From positions 187,787,703 to 187,851,702 of the forward strand of contig NC_058519.1 in the NCBI RefSeq assembly GCF_904849725.1: 64,000 nucleotides of DNA, in the 5' to 3' direction. The stretch comes from Hordeum vulgare subsp. vulgare (lineage: Eukaryota; Streptophyta; Magnoliopsida; Poales; Poaceae). Below are positions 1 to 10,834 of the stretch, piece after piece. How positions within the stretch are numbered: position 1 is the first letter of the stretch; each line of letters starts with the position of its first letter. A model generated the notes under the pieces. That model was given only the letters and a program-made list of their open reading frames with translations, searched no databases and had not been told where the DNA came from. The position numbers were made by a program, and so were the translations under genes.

Positions 1-638
1 TATAGTATGTGTAGCATGGAAGATGGTGAAAACTCTTGGTCATTGCGTTGACAATGAAAGCATGCCACCGAAAATTATTTATCTCTATATTTAAAGCTTG
101 AGCTCTGGCACCTCTGCAAATCAATGCTTCCCTCTACGAAGGGCCTGTTTATTTATGTTCCTGTTGAGTCATCCTCTTCCGATAAAAGCACCAATTAGAG
201 AGCACCTGTGTCATTTCTATGCTTTGCTTTTAATTGATATTGAGTATGACTATGACTCGATCTTCTTTGGCATGAATTATAATGTTCAGTCAGCCCTTGG
301 TCTTTGAAGGTGCTCTACATTTATGTTTTGCGGTCTCAGAAAGAGCTAGCGAGATACCATCTGTTCATACTGCTTCATGATTGTTCTGATTGAAGTGTTG
401 ACGTTTGAAACTTATTATTATTGCTCGCTAGTTGATTATGCCATTGATACGAGTTTACCGTGAGAGCTAGATGTCATTTGCTTATGTGGTTAGCTTATGA
501 TTTTGCTAAAATTCTGGATATGAGTTAGGCATAATTGCAACAACAAGATCAAACAGAGTTCATAAAAGTTTTTTTTGTCTCTTTCAGTTTGTCAACTGAA
601 TTGCCTGAGGTCAAGCAAGGCTTTAAGCTTTGGGGAGT

Positions 639-2094
639 TGATACATCTCCGTCGTATCTACTTTTCCAAACTCTTTTGCCCTTGTTTTGGACTCTAATTT
701 GCATGATTTGAATGGAACTAACCCGGACTAACGCTGTTTTCAGAATAATAGCCATGGTGTTGTTTTTGCGCAGAAATAAAAGTTCTCGGAATGACCTGGA
801 AATTTACCAGAATTTTTTGTGGAATATATAAAAAATACTGGCGCAGGAATCAACCGAAGAAGTGGAGCGTGGAGCCCACAAGCCCACGAGGCGCGGGCCG
901 CCCTGGCCACGCCTAGCAGGCTTGTGGGGCCCATGTTGCTCCACCACCTCCAATTCCAGCTCTATTTAGTCCCTTTCATCCGAAAAAAATCAAGGAAAAG
1001 AGTTTATCGCGTTTTACGATACGGAGGCGCCGCCACCACCTGTTCTTCCTCTGGAGGGCAGATCTGGAGTCCGTTCTGGGCTCCGGAGAGGGGAGATCGT
1101 CGCCATCGTCATCACCAACCTTCCTTCATCACCAATTCCATGATGCTCTTCACCGTTCGTGAGTAATCTCATCATAGGCTTGCTGGACAGTGACGGGTTG
1201 GATGAGATCTATCATGTAATCGAGTTAGTTTTGATGGGTATTGATCCCTAATATCCACTACTTTCTGAGATTGATGTTGCTACTACTTTCCCATGCTTAA
1301 TGCTTGTCACTAGGGCCCGAGTGCCATGATTTCAGATCTGAACCTATTATGTTGTCGCCAATATATGTGTGTTCTTCATCCTATCTTGCAAGTGGTAGTC
1401 ACATACTATGTGTTATGACCCGACAACCCTGGAGTGACAATAGCCGGAACCACTCCCGGAGATGACCATAATATGAGGAGTTCATGTATTCACTAAGTGT
1501 TAATGCGTTGATTTGGTTCTCTACTAAAAGGAGAACCTTAATATCCCGTAATTTCCATTAGGACCCCGCTGCCACGGGAGGGATGGACAATAGATTTCAT
1601 GCAAGTTCTTTTCCCTAAGCATGTATGACTACATACGGAATACATGCCTACATTACATTGACGAACTGGAGCTAGTTACATATCTCTCCGTGTTATAATT
1701 GTTGCATCATGAATAACATCCGACATAATCATCCGTCACCGATCCAATGCCTACAAGTTTTTCCTACTGGTCCTTGCTATGTTACTTTGCCGCTACTGCT
1801 GTCACTGCTGCTACTGTTACTTTGCCGCCACTGCTGTTACTGCTGCTACTCTTACACTGTTGCTACTGCTGTCACTTTGCTGCTACTGGTTACCATTGCT
1901 ACTATTGCTATCACACTAGTTTGCTACTGATACTTTGCTGCAGATACTAAGTCTTTCAGGTGTTGTTGAATTGACAACTCAACTGCTAATACTTGAGAAT
2001 ATTATTTGGCTTCCCCTTGTGTCGAATCAACAAATTTGGGTTGAATACTCTACCCTCGAAAACTGTTGCGATCCCATATACTTGTGGGTTATCA
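639..2094 (+). repeat. 3' LTR of Athila-like element
   Basis: It begins TGATACATCTCC directly after the purine tract aagctttggggagt and ends GGGTTATCA, the same ends as the LTRs at 37204-38608 and 45214-46595. It is about 1456 bp. It holds the palindrome around 878-932 (ccacaagccc ... gcaggcttgtgggg) upstream of a weak TATA-like ctctatttag near 960, and an imperfect CTGCTA-rich tract at about 1775-1935. Confidence 0.82.
1775..1935 (+). repeat. Imperfect TGCTAC/TGTTAC simple-sequence tract in LTR
   Basis: Dozens of degenerate hexamers of the form (TGC/TGT)(TAC/CAC) follow each other. Equivalent tracts occur in the LTRs of the element at 12580-24463 (about 13690-13845 and 23900-24075). They create Leu/Cys/Tyr-rich open frames that are not genes. 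Confidence 0.75.
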
Positions 2095-2340
2095 GCCCCA
2101 CACAGTTGACACTGTATTTCGCGCCTTGAGGTTTTGAAGCTGAGTGGTATGGGTTATTAATCACACGCAGTTCTATATTGGAAATCGTGAGCTATTAAGT
2201 TCGCACACAGCTTCTGCTGCGGGAATCGTGTGCCATTCAAACTACAGTACTCCATCAATCTACATCCTTGCTCATGTTGTCCTGCCTGCATTCTCATCTA
2301 CATCGTCCTCTCGCTCACCCTCTCTCTCTTAAATATATTC

Positions 2341-2938
2341 CATGGCACTGCCGATCTTCCCATAAACCGACGAGGAGGCGCCGCCCCCCGAGGACGTTCA
2401 GTCGAAGAGCAGCGACGAGGGGGACCCCTACGGGCCGCCGGCCCCCCAACTTTAGAGTGGTTTCAGGCCAGTATGATCTTTGTGTGTGGAAATCGCTGCC
2501 GCTGGCTTAGAAAGCCAGGCAAGTGGCGTTCAAGAAGGATATGGCGGAGGAGAAAGCCAGATACCAGGCGGCATTTGAAGCCCATGAGGCAACCTCGAAA
2601 AAGGAGGCGGTGGAGATTTGGTGCTGGGCGCATCATCATGCGGAGGAGGTTTATGCATATGGGTACTTCGCAAGGTAGGTAAAAGGTGCTGAGCACCTCA
2701 TTGCAGCGTGGAGGTAGCCCTTAAGCTCCAGCGTGCCATCGGTGAGAAGCTCCTGTGGGCACCCAACCAAATGGCAAGATTGTCCGCGCTCGTACGCCAG
2801 CAAGAGATAGATCGGTATACCAAGCATTGCGAGCCGGAGGAGGAGGATTACTGCCTCTGCACTGGGAAGACACCGCGCACCATGGAGATGCTGGCAAGGG
2901 GGCTGCGGGAATACTGTCCCATGGGGGATTATTAGTTT
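2341..2938 (+). pseudogene. Degraded gene fragment of unknown function
   Basis: I do not recognise this gene. A start (MALPIFP) follows a TATA-like taaatatatt. Three coding-looking stretches lie in three different frames: an acidic, Pro-rich N-terminus rich in EEAPPPEDVQ-like residues (2341-2455) with an early stop, a charged helical stretch containing KKDMAEEKARYQAAFEAHEA (about 2520-2680), and a last stretch containing VRQQEIDRYTKHCEPEEED, ending at a TAG (2708-2935). GC content is clearly above the surroundings, and AT-rich DNA follows like a 3' UTR. It could be a frameshifted pseudogene or exons with lost introns. The helical, charged character suggests a coiled-coil or DNA-transposon accessory protein, but that is a guess. 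Confidence 0.35.
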
Positions 2939-3292
2939 TAGTATTATTTGTTTTCAATTTTATGCATTGTACATAGTAGTTTAATATCATCACGTATAAG
3001 TGACAATATTATATATATTCTGTGATGAACTAATGAACAATTAATATATATTATGATTTCCATTTTTCTATGCGTTTTCGTATACTAATCTCTATCTAGC
3101 TGTTGTCATCCACATATTCATAATGGAAAGCATATACACACACATTGAAATAGAACATATAAGAACGCAATAAAGTACACACATTGAAAATGAGAAATAG
3201 AAAGAGCAGTATTATGATTGTTGTGGATACATAGCGATCCATGTCAAAACGACTCAACAAAATAAAATGCATCCATGACGAGTAGACCTTGC

Positions 3293-3741
3293 CTACGGTA
3301 GCTCTTGGCTGTGCCTGAACTCCTGCACGCGTTTGTCCAAGCGATCAATATGCACGTTGTACATATGGAGCACGATCTCGAGCTCCAAGTAGAATATTTC
3401 ATTGGATATCACCAGCTTGAGGATGCAACGGCCATGTTCCTCTACCGAGCAGGCGGTCGAGCCTAGCGACAAGCACGTTGGCATCGAGCAAGCCGTGAAA
3501 AAGGCGAACGACGCGACCCATGCGAACAGCACGGCAGGCGTCCGGTGCAAGTATGACTAGGATGGCCTCTGGTGCAAGTACGGCACAGACGACCTCTGCT
3601 CACCCCTGGCAAGGAATGGGGGTACTGACGGGACGTGTACCTAGCTGCGACGCCCTGTCGGCAGCAAGCAAACGCTGATGGATCTGCTCTTGCTGTTCAG
3701 CGCACCGTGCCTATAACTCTGCGGTGCTCCAACGATCTCTC
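3293..3741 (-). pseudogene. 3' part of a minus-strand gene-like sequence split by the Angela insertion
   Basis: Read on the minus strand and joined across the insertion to 24533-24952, the frame continues with two TAG stops. It gives a helical Ala/Arg/Gln-rich segment (RDRWSTAEL, then RCAEQQEQIHQRLLAADRAS) that echoes the segment just upstream on the other side (RLQLAAQHDRWYT, then RLWLAA). After about 3600 the frame is lost; a different frame stays open at 3550-3293. The function is not recognised. The shared register across the insertion supports one former reading frame, so this is better read as a dead gene or transposon ORF than as random DNA. Confidence 0.4.
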
Positions 3742-5559
3742 TGTTGGAAATATGCCCCACAGGCAATGATAAATAGTTATTACTATATTTCTAGTTTAAA
3801 GATAATCGTTTATTATCCATGCTATAATTGTATTGAATGAAAGCATAGATACATGTGTGGATACATAGACAAAACAATGTCCCTAGAAAGCATCTAGTTG
3901 GCTAGCCAGTTGACCAATGATAGTCAAGGTTTTCTGACTATATGCAAGTGTTGTCAATTGAGAACTCAATCACATCATTAGGAGAATCATGTGATGGACT
4001 AGACCCAAACTATTAACGTAGAATATTGATCGTGTAGTTTTATTGCTTCTGTTTTCTGCATGTCAAGTATTTGTTCATATGACCATTAGATCATATAACT
4101 CACTGGCACCGGAGGAATACCTTGTGTGCATCAAACGTAGCAACGTAACTGGGTGACTATAAAGGTGCTCTACAGGTATCTCCGAAGGTGTCCGTTGAGT
4201 TGGTATGGATCAAGACTGGGATTTGCCACTCCGTGTGACGAAGAGGTATCTCGGGGCCCACTCGGTAATACAATATCACACACAAGACATGCAAGCAATG
4301 TGACTAAGTGTAACTCATGGGATCTTGTATTACGGAACGAGTAAAGAGACTTGCTGGTAACGAGATTGAAATAGGTATGCGGATACTCACGATCGAATCT
4401 CGGGCAAGTAACATACCGAAGGACGAAGGGAATGACATACGGGATTATATGAATCCTTGACGCTGAGGTTCAACCAATAAGATCTTCGGAGAATATGTAG
4501 GATCCAATATGGGCATCCAGGTCCCGCTATTGGATATTGACCGAGGAGTGCCTCGGGTCATGTCTACATAGTTATCGAATCCGCAGGGTCTGCACACTTA
4601 AGGTTCAGTGATGTTTTAGTTTAGTTGAGTTATATGTGTGGTTATCGAATATTGTTCGCAGTCCCGGATGAGATCACAAATGTCACGAGGGTTTCGGGAA
4701 TGGTCCGGAAACGAAGATTGATATATAGGATGGTTTCATTTGGTCACCGGAAAGTTTCGGGCAATTCCGGCAATGTACGAGGAGTGACGAATGGGTTTCG
4801 GATGTTCACCGGGAGGGGCCCACCCACCCAGGAGTGAGCCCAAGGCCCTAGGGTGGCGCTCCAAGTACCTAGTGGGCTGGTGGAGTCAGCCCAAGAGGGC
4901 TATGGTGCCACATAAGAAAATACCAAAGGAAAAAAGAAAAAGAAAAGGAAAGAGGGAGGTGGGAAGGAAGAGGAGCACTCCTCCTTCCCAAACCGAATTG
5001 GAGGAGGAGACCTCCTCCTCCTGGCGGCCGACGCACCTTGAGGCCTTGTGCCTCAATGCTAGCCCCTCCCCCTTCCTCCTATATATAGTGGTGGTTTAGG
5101 GCTTTTTGAGACACAACTTTGCCACGTGGAACTCTAGCCTATTCCATATAGTTTTACCTCTAGATCGGATTTCTGCGGAGCTCGGGCGGAGCCCTACAAG
5201 AGTAGATCATCACCACCACTGGAGCCCCGTCACGCTGCCAGAGAACTCATCTACTTCTCCATCTTACTTTCTGGATCAAGAAGGCCGAGATCATCGTCGA
5301 GCTGTACGTGTGCTGAACGCGGAGGTGTCGTCCGTTCGGTGCTAGATCGAAAAGGATTGTGGGAAGGATCGTGGGACGTTTCTCGGGACGGTTCGAGGGA
5401 CGTGAAGACATTCCACTACATCAACCGCATTTCTTAAGCTTCCCGATGTGCGATCTACAAGGGTACGTAGATCTAATCTCCACTTGTAGATGGACATCAC
5501 CATGATAGGTCTTCGTGTGCGTAGGAATTTTTTTGTTTCCCATGCAATGTTCCCCAACA
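3742..5559 (+). repeat. 5' LTR of Angela-like element
   Basis: The LTR is 1818 bp. A TATA box (cctatatatagtgg, about 5078-5091) lies about 57 bp downstream of a perfect 10-bp-stem hairpin (ggaggaggag ac ctcctcctcc, 5000-5021). Transcription is expected to start shortly after the TATA box, so the R-U5 part would be roughly the last 450 bases. The LTR carries only short chance ORFs. Confidence 0.92.
5000..5021 (+). repeat. Perfect GGAGGAGGAG hairpin upstream of the LTR TATA box
   Basis: Ten-base arms are separated by two bases. The same structure is at 12079-12100 in the 3' LTR and, with 9-bp arms, at 21882-21900 in the solo LTR. It lies in the likely promoter region. Confidence 0.8.
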
Positions 5560-5560
5560 G

Positions 5561-5572
5561 TGGCATCATGAC
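5561..5572 (+). other. Primer binding site (degenerate, initiator tRNA-Met type)
   Basis: tggcatcatgac begins two bases after the 5' LTR. It corresponds to the TGGTATCAGAGC site used by most plant Copia elements, with several mismatches, so first-strand priming was probably already weak or the site decayed after insertion. Confidence 0.7.
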
Positions 5573-6806
5573 CTAGGTTCATGCGTAGATATTATCTCGA
5601 GTAGAACACAAAAGGTTTTGTGGATGGTGATGTTCGATTTTCTTCCATCCTTAGTCTTTTCTCGATTCAGCGGTATTGTTGGATTGAAGCAGCCCGGACC
5701 GACATAACTCGTACGCTTACGAGAGACTGGTTTCATGGAATGATATGCAACCTCGTTGCATAAAGATGATTGGCGGGTGTCGGTTTCTTCTACTTTAGTT
5801 GAATTGGTTTTTACCGAGGTGGTCCTTGGAGAGGTTAGATAGAAATTTGCACATCTCCATTGTGGTTTTTGCGTAAGTAAGATGCGATCATACTAGATAC
5901 CCATAGCAGCCACGTAAAACATGCAACAACAAATTAGAGGACGTCTAACTTGTTTTTGCAGGGTATGCTTGTGATATGATATGGCCAATGACGTGATGTG
6001 ATATATTGGATGTATGACACGATCATGTTGTAATAGTTAATATCGACTTGCACGTCGATGCTACGGCAACCGGCAGGAGCCATAGGGTTGTCTTTAAACT
6101 AACGTTTGTGTTTGCAGATGCGTTTACTATATTGCTAGGTCGTAGCTTTAGTAGTAATAGCATAGATAACACGACAACCTGGATGGCGACATGTTGATGG
6201 AGATCATGGTGTGGCGCCGGTGACCAGAAGATCATGCGGTGCTTGAGTGATGGAGATCAAGAAGCACAAGATGATGGACATATCATGTCACTTTTGAATT
6301 GCATGTGATGTTAATCCTTTTCCGCACCTTATTTTGCTTAGAACGATGGTAGCATTATAAGGTGATCTCTCACTAAAATTTCAAGACGAAATTGTGTTCT
6401 CCCCCACTGTGGACCGTTGCTACAGTTCGTCGTTTCGAGACACCACGTGATGATCAGGTGTGATAGACTCAACGTTCACATACAACGGGTGCAAAACAGT
6501 TGAACGCCCGAAACACTCAGGTTAAACTTGACGAGCCTAGCATGTGCAGACATGGCCTTCGAACACATGAGACCAAAAGGTCGAGCATGAATCGTATAGT
6601 TGATATGATTAGCATAGGGATGCTTACCGCTGTTATTCTCAACTCACGTGATCGGACTTGAGTTAGTGAATTTGGATCTTGTACCACTCAAATGACTAGA
6701 GAGATGTACTTTTTGAGTGGGAGTTTAGCAAGTAATTTGATTAGTTAAACTCTAATTTTATTGAGCATAGTCTAAGTCCACTTTGAAATATTTGTGTTGT
6801 AGATCA
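5573..6806 (+). other. Untranslated leader of the Angela-like element
   Basis: About 1.2 kb without a supportable ORF lies between the primer binding site and the gag start, as is normal for BARE/Angela elements. Packaging and dimerisation signals would be expected here, but I cannot point to one. Confidence 0.7.
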
Positions 6807-7617
6807 ATGGCTCACGCGACAGTCACCCTGAATTTTAATACGTTCCAAGAGAAAGCTAAGTTGAAAGATGATGGAAGCAACTTTGTAGACTGGGCTCGTA
6901 ATCTCAAGTTGCTCCAGCAAGCTGGGAAGAAGGATTATGTCCTTAATGTTGCGCTAGGAGATGAACCACCCGCTACGGCTGACCAAGATGTTAAGAACGC
7001 ATGGTTAATACGTAAGGAGGACTACTCAGTAGTTCAATGTGCAGTCTTGTATGGCTTAGAGCCGGGACTTGAAAGTCGCTTTGAGCATCATGGAGCATAT
7101 GAGATGTTCTAGGAGTTGAAGTTTATCTTTCAGAAGAACACCCGGATTGAGAGGTATGAGACCTCCGATAAATTTTATGCTTGCAAGATGGAGGAGAATT
7201 CGTCTGTCAGCGAACATGTGCTCAAAATGTCTGCGTACTCAAACCGTCTAGCTGAGCTGGGGACTGAACTCCCGCAAGAGGCTATCACTGACAGAATTCT
7301 ACAATCACTGCCACCAAGCTACAAGAGCTTTGTGTTGAGCTATAACATGCAAGGGATGAACAAGTCAGCCGGCGAGTTATTCGCAATGCTGAAAGTCGCA
7401 GAGTCAGAACTCCGGAAAGAGCATCAAGTGTTGATGGTCAATAAGACCACTAGTTTCAAGAGAATCGGAAAAGGCAAGAAGGGTAACTCCAACAAGAGCG
7501 GCAAACCTTTTGCCAATCCGACGAAGAAACCCAAGGCTGGACCTAAGCCTGAAACACAGTGTTATTATTGCAAGGGAGTGGGTCTCTGGAAGCCAACTGC
7601 CCCAAGTATTTGGATGA
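6807..7617 (+). pseudogene. gag: Angela gag (capsid/nucleocapsid), broken
   Basis: The protein starts MAHATVTLNFNTF, matching my recollection of BARE/Angela Gag starts, and runs through the Copia Gag core (for example ITDRILQSLPPSYKSFVLSY). A TAG stop interrupts it at 7110-7112 in the same frame. A basic linker (KRIGKGKKGNSNKSGK) leads to the zinc knuckle CYYCKG at about 7558, where a one-base deletion at about 7591 shifts the frame: the remaining knuckle residues NCPKYL are in frame +1, and the metal-binding His is Leu. Gag would form the virus-like particle in the cytoplasm. It cannot be made intact from this copy. Confidence 0.88.
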
Positions 7618-7939
7618 TAAGAAGGCGGCCAAGGAAAAATCAGGTATATTCGATATACATGTTATTGATGTGTACTTAACCAACACTCGTAGTAGTGCGT
7701 GGGTATTAGATACCGGTTCTGTTGCTCATATTTGCAACTCGAAACAGGAACTGCAGAATAAACAAAGGCTGGTGAAAGATGAAGTGACGATGCGCGTGGG
7801 AAATGGTTCCAAGGTTGATGCAATCTCCGTCAGCACAGTTTCACTTCAGTTACCATTAGGATTAGATATGAACTTAAATAATTGTTATTTAGTGCATGCG
7901 TTAAGCATGAACATTAGATATGGATCTTGTTTATTGTGA
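7618..7939 (+). pseudogene. pol: Angela aspartic protease domain
   Basis: In the frame opened by the upstream deletion the sequence reads AWVLDTGSVAHICNS, the retropepsin active-site motif of Copia elements with D-T-G intact (about 7697-7740). The domain then runs to a TGA at 7937-7939. The protease would cleave the Gag-Pol polyprotein. It is separated from gag by a frameshift and from integrase by stops, so it is not translatable as a polyprotein. Confidence 0.85.
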
Positions 7940-8079
7940 GACGGTTACTCGTTTAAGTCAGAGAATAATGGTTGTTCTATTTCTATGAGTAATATCTTCT
8001 ATGGTCATGCACCCAATGTGAGAGGATTGTTCATATTGAATCTTGATAGCGACGATACACATAAACATAACATTGAGAC

Positions 8080-8997
8080 CAAAAGTTAGAGTTAACGATG
8101 ATAGCGCCATGTTTTTGTGGCACTGCTGCTTAGGTCATATTGGTGTATAGCGCATGAAGAAACTCCATTCCAATAGAATTTTGGAGTCACTTGACTTTGA
8201 ATCACTTGACACGTGCGAACCATGCCTCATGGGCAAGATGCCTAAGACTCCGTTCTCCGAAACAATGGAGCGTGCAAGTGACTTGTTGGAGATCATACAT
8301 ACCGATGTGTGCGGTCCGATGAGTGTGGAGGCGCGCGGCGGATATCATTATTTTCCCACCTTCACTTACGATTTGAGTAGGTATGGATATATCTACTTGA
8401 TGAAGCACCAGTCTAAAACGTTTGAGAAGTTCAAGCAATTTCAGAGTGAAGTTGAAAATCATCATAACAAGAAGATCAAGTTCCTACGGTCTAATCGTGG
8501 GGGTGAATATCTGAGTTTCGAGTTTGGTGCTCACTTAAGATAATGTGGAATTGTTTCACAGTTGACACCGCCTGGAACACCACAGCGTAATGGTGTGTCC
8601 GAACGTCGTAATCGTACTTTGTTAGAAATGGTGCGATCTATGATGTCTCTTACCGATTTGCCGTTATCGTTTTGGGGTTATGCATTAGAGACAGTTGCAT
8701 TCACTTTAAATAGGGCACCATCAAAATCCGTTGAGACGACACCATACGAACCGTGGTATGGCAAAAGACCAAAGTTGTCGTTTCTTAAAGTTTGGGATGT
8801 GATGCTTATGTCAAAAAGCTTGAGCCTGAAAAGCTGGAACCCAAAGCGGAAAAGTGTGTATTCAGAGGTTACCCAAAAGAGACAGTTGGGTACACCTTCT
8901 ATCTCAAATCCGACGGCAAAGTGTTTGTTGCTAAAAACGGAGCTTTTCTTGAGAGGAGTTTCTCTCGAAAGAGTTGAATGGGAGGAAGATAGAACTT
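8080..8997 (+). pseudogene. pol: Angela GAG-pre-integrase and integrase domains, broken
   Basis: The pre-integrase zinc region has CEPCLMGKM (about 8216) with an upstream damaged HxxxH side. The core follows with HTDVCGPM (first catalytic Asp) and LRSNRGGEYLS, where the second catalytic Asp of the usual LRSDRGGE is Asn. A TAA stop is at 8541-8543. The frame then resumes through TPQRNGVSERRNRTLLEM, which contains the catalytic Glu. A one-base deletion near 8795 moves the C-terminal part (KCVFRGYPKETVGYTFY) to another frame. The integrase would insert the cDNA. This copy is inactive twice over. Confidence 0.87.
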
Positions 8998-9940
8998 GAT
9001 GAGGTTGTCGAACCTCTAATTCCTGTAGATGGTGGCGCAGGGCAAGGGGAAACCCCTGTCATTGCGATGCCGGTTGAGGAGGAAGTTTATGATGATGATC
9101 ATGAAACTTTCGATCAAGTTCCTACCGGACCTCGCAAGTCGACAAGATCACGTACTCCTCCTGAGTGGTACAATAATCCTGTCTTATCAATTATTTTGTT
9201 GGACAACAATGAACCTGCGAATTATGAAGAAGTAATAGTGGGCCCGGATTCCAACAATTGGCTGGAGGCCATGAAGTCTGAGATAGGATCTATGTATGAG
9301 AACAAAGTGTGGACTTTGGAAGTACTACCTGAAGGCCACAAGGTTATTTAGAACAAATGGATCTTTAAAAGGAAGACGGACGCAAACGGTAATGTGACCA
9401 TTTATAAAGCTCGACTTGTGGCAAAGGGTTTTTCACAAGTTCAAGGAGTTGACTACGATGAGACGTTCCCACCGGTAGCGATGCTTAAGTCCGTCCGAAT
9501 CATGTTAGCAATAGCTGCATTTTTCGATTATGAAATCTGGCAGATGGATGTCAAAACGGCGTTCCTTAACGGTTTTCTTAAGGAAGAGTTGTATATGATG
9601 GACCGAAGGTTTTGTCGATCCAAAGAATGCTAACAAAGTGTGCAAGCTCCAACGATCCATTTATGGACTGGTGCAAGCATCTCGGAGTTGGAATAAGCGC
9701 TTTGATGAGGTGATCAAAGCATTTGGGTTTATACAAGTGGTTGGAGAATCTTGTATGTACAAGAAAGTGAGTGGGAGCTCTGTGGCGTTTCTAATATTAT
9801 ATGTGGATGACATATTACTGACTGGAAACAACATGGAGTTTTTGGAGAGCGTAAAGGATTACTTGAATAAAAAGTTTCTCTATGAAGGACCTAGGAGAAG
9901 CTGCTTACATTCTAGGCATTAAGTATAGGGATAGATCGAG
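8974..9940 (+). pseudogene. pol: Angela reverse transcriptase domain, broken
   Basis: A Pro/acidic linker ending in PRKSTRSRTPPEWYNN precedes the RVT_2-type reverse transcriptase (EAMKSEIGSMYENKVWTL onward). CAG has become TAG at 9349-9351 (usual VIQNKW). The fingers/palm part (YKARLVAKGFSQVQGVDYDETF, QMDVKTAFLNG) stays in that frame. Near 9605 a frameshift moves the rest (LQRSIYGLVQASRSWNKRF) to a new frame, where the catalytic YVDD is intact at about 9800. The enzyme would copy the RNA into cDNA. Confidence 0.9.
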
Positions 9941-10080
9941 ACGCCTGATAGGACTTTCACAAAGCACAATTTTTTTATAAAGTTCTGAAGAAGTTCAAAA
10001 TAGATCAGTCCAAGAAAGTGTCCTTGCCAGTATTACAAGGTATAAAATTGAGTAAGACTTAGTGCCCAGCAACTTCGGAA

Positions 10081-10782
10081 GATAGAGAACAAATGAGTTC
10101 CGTCCCCTATGCTTTAGCCATAGGTTCTGTCATGTATGCAATGTTGTGCACTAGACCACACGTCAGCTTGGCCATAAGTATGGCAGGCAGGTTTCAAAGT
10201 AATCTAGGAGTGGATCACTGGACGGCGTTCAAGAATATTCTGAAGTACCAGAAAAGGACTAAGGAAATGTTTCTCGTTTATGGAGGTGACGAAGAGCTCG
10301 TCGTAAAAGGTTACGTCGACGCAAGCTTTGACACTAATCTGGTTGACTCGAAGTCGCAAAGCTGATACACATTCTATTCTTAATGGGGGTGCGGTAAGAT
10401 GGTGTACTTCCAAGCAAAGCGTCGTAGCAGATTCTACATGTGAAGCGGAGTACATGGCTGCCTCGGAGGCAGCAAAGGAGGGTGTCTTGATGAAGCAGTT
10501 CATGACGGATCTTGGAGTTGTGCCGAGCGCACTAAATCCAATAACTCTATTCTGTGACAACACTAGTGCCATTGCCTTAGCAAAGGAACCAAGGTTTCAC
10601 AAGAAGCCAGATACATCAAATGACGCTTCTACCTAATCCGCGGCTATGTCGAAGGAGAGGACGTGAATATTTGCAAAGTGCACACGGATCTGAATGTAGC
10701 AGACCTTCTCATTAAACCTCTTCCACGGGCAAAACATTATCAACACCAGAACTGTATGGGTGTTACATTTATTACAATGTAA
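10081..10782 (+). pseudogene. pol: Angela RNase H domain, broken
   Basis: The sequence PYALAIGSVMYAMLCTRPHVSLAI is the typical Copia connection, followed by VKGYVDASFDTN (RNase H Asp). A frameshift near 10360 leads to VRWCTSKQSVVADSTCEAEYMAAS (catalytic Glu) and FCDNTSAIALAKEP (third acidic residue). A further shift near 10620 leads to the C-terminus, ending at a TAA at 10780-10782. RNase H would degrade the RNA template. Confidence 0.88.
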
Positions 10783-10822
10783 ATCACATGGCGATGTGAA
10801 GAGTAGATTATTGACTATAGTG

Positions 10823-10834
10823 CAAGTGGGAGAC
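10823..10834 (+). other. Polypurine tract of Angela-like element
   Basis: caagtgggagac lies directly before the 3' LTR, the usual plus-strand primer site of this family. Confidence 0.85.

Larger units (their letters stand above)
1..2094 (+). mobile_element. 3' end of an Athila-like Gypsy element (internal 3' region plus 3' LTR)
   Basis: The first 638 bases match the non-coding 3' internal region of the two non-autonomous Athila-like elements further along (about 20345-22789 without its solo LTR, and 44575-45213). Shared landmarks are the phrase ttgagctctggcacctctg, the aatcaatgcttccctctgcg block and the final polypurine tract. A full LTR follows. The 5' part lies outside the window, so the target-site duplication cannot be checked; the five bases after the LTR are gcccc. 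There is no coding sequence here; short ORFs in this stretch are chance. Confidence 0.8.
2095..3741. other. Host DNA between nested retroelements, possible CACTA interior or captured gene debris
   Basis: This continues at 24533 once the Angela-like insertion and one copy of its ctctc duplication are removed. At 2095-2340 there are short related motifs (aatcgtgagc, aatcgtgtgcc, cacacag) like subterminal repeats of DNA transposons. At 2341-2938 there is a GC-rich gene-like stretch on the + strand. At 2940-3290 the DNA is AT-rich with no gene I can support. At 3293-3741 there is gene-like sequence on the minus strand. Membership in a CACTA element is inferred from the candidate end at 25743 only. 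Confidence 0.5.

Noticed and set aside
10204..10572. Antisense ORF of 122 codons over Angela RNase H
   Set aside because: Shadow of the coding strand; the + strand carries the recognisable RNase H motifs.
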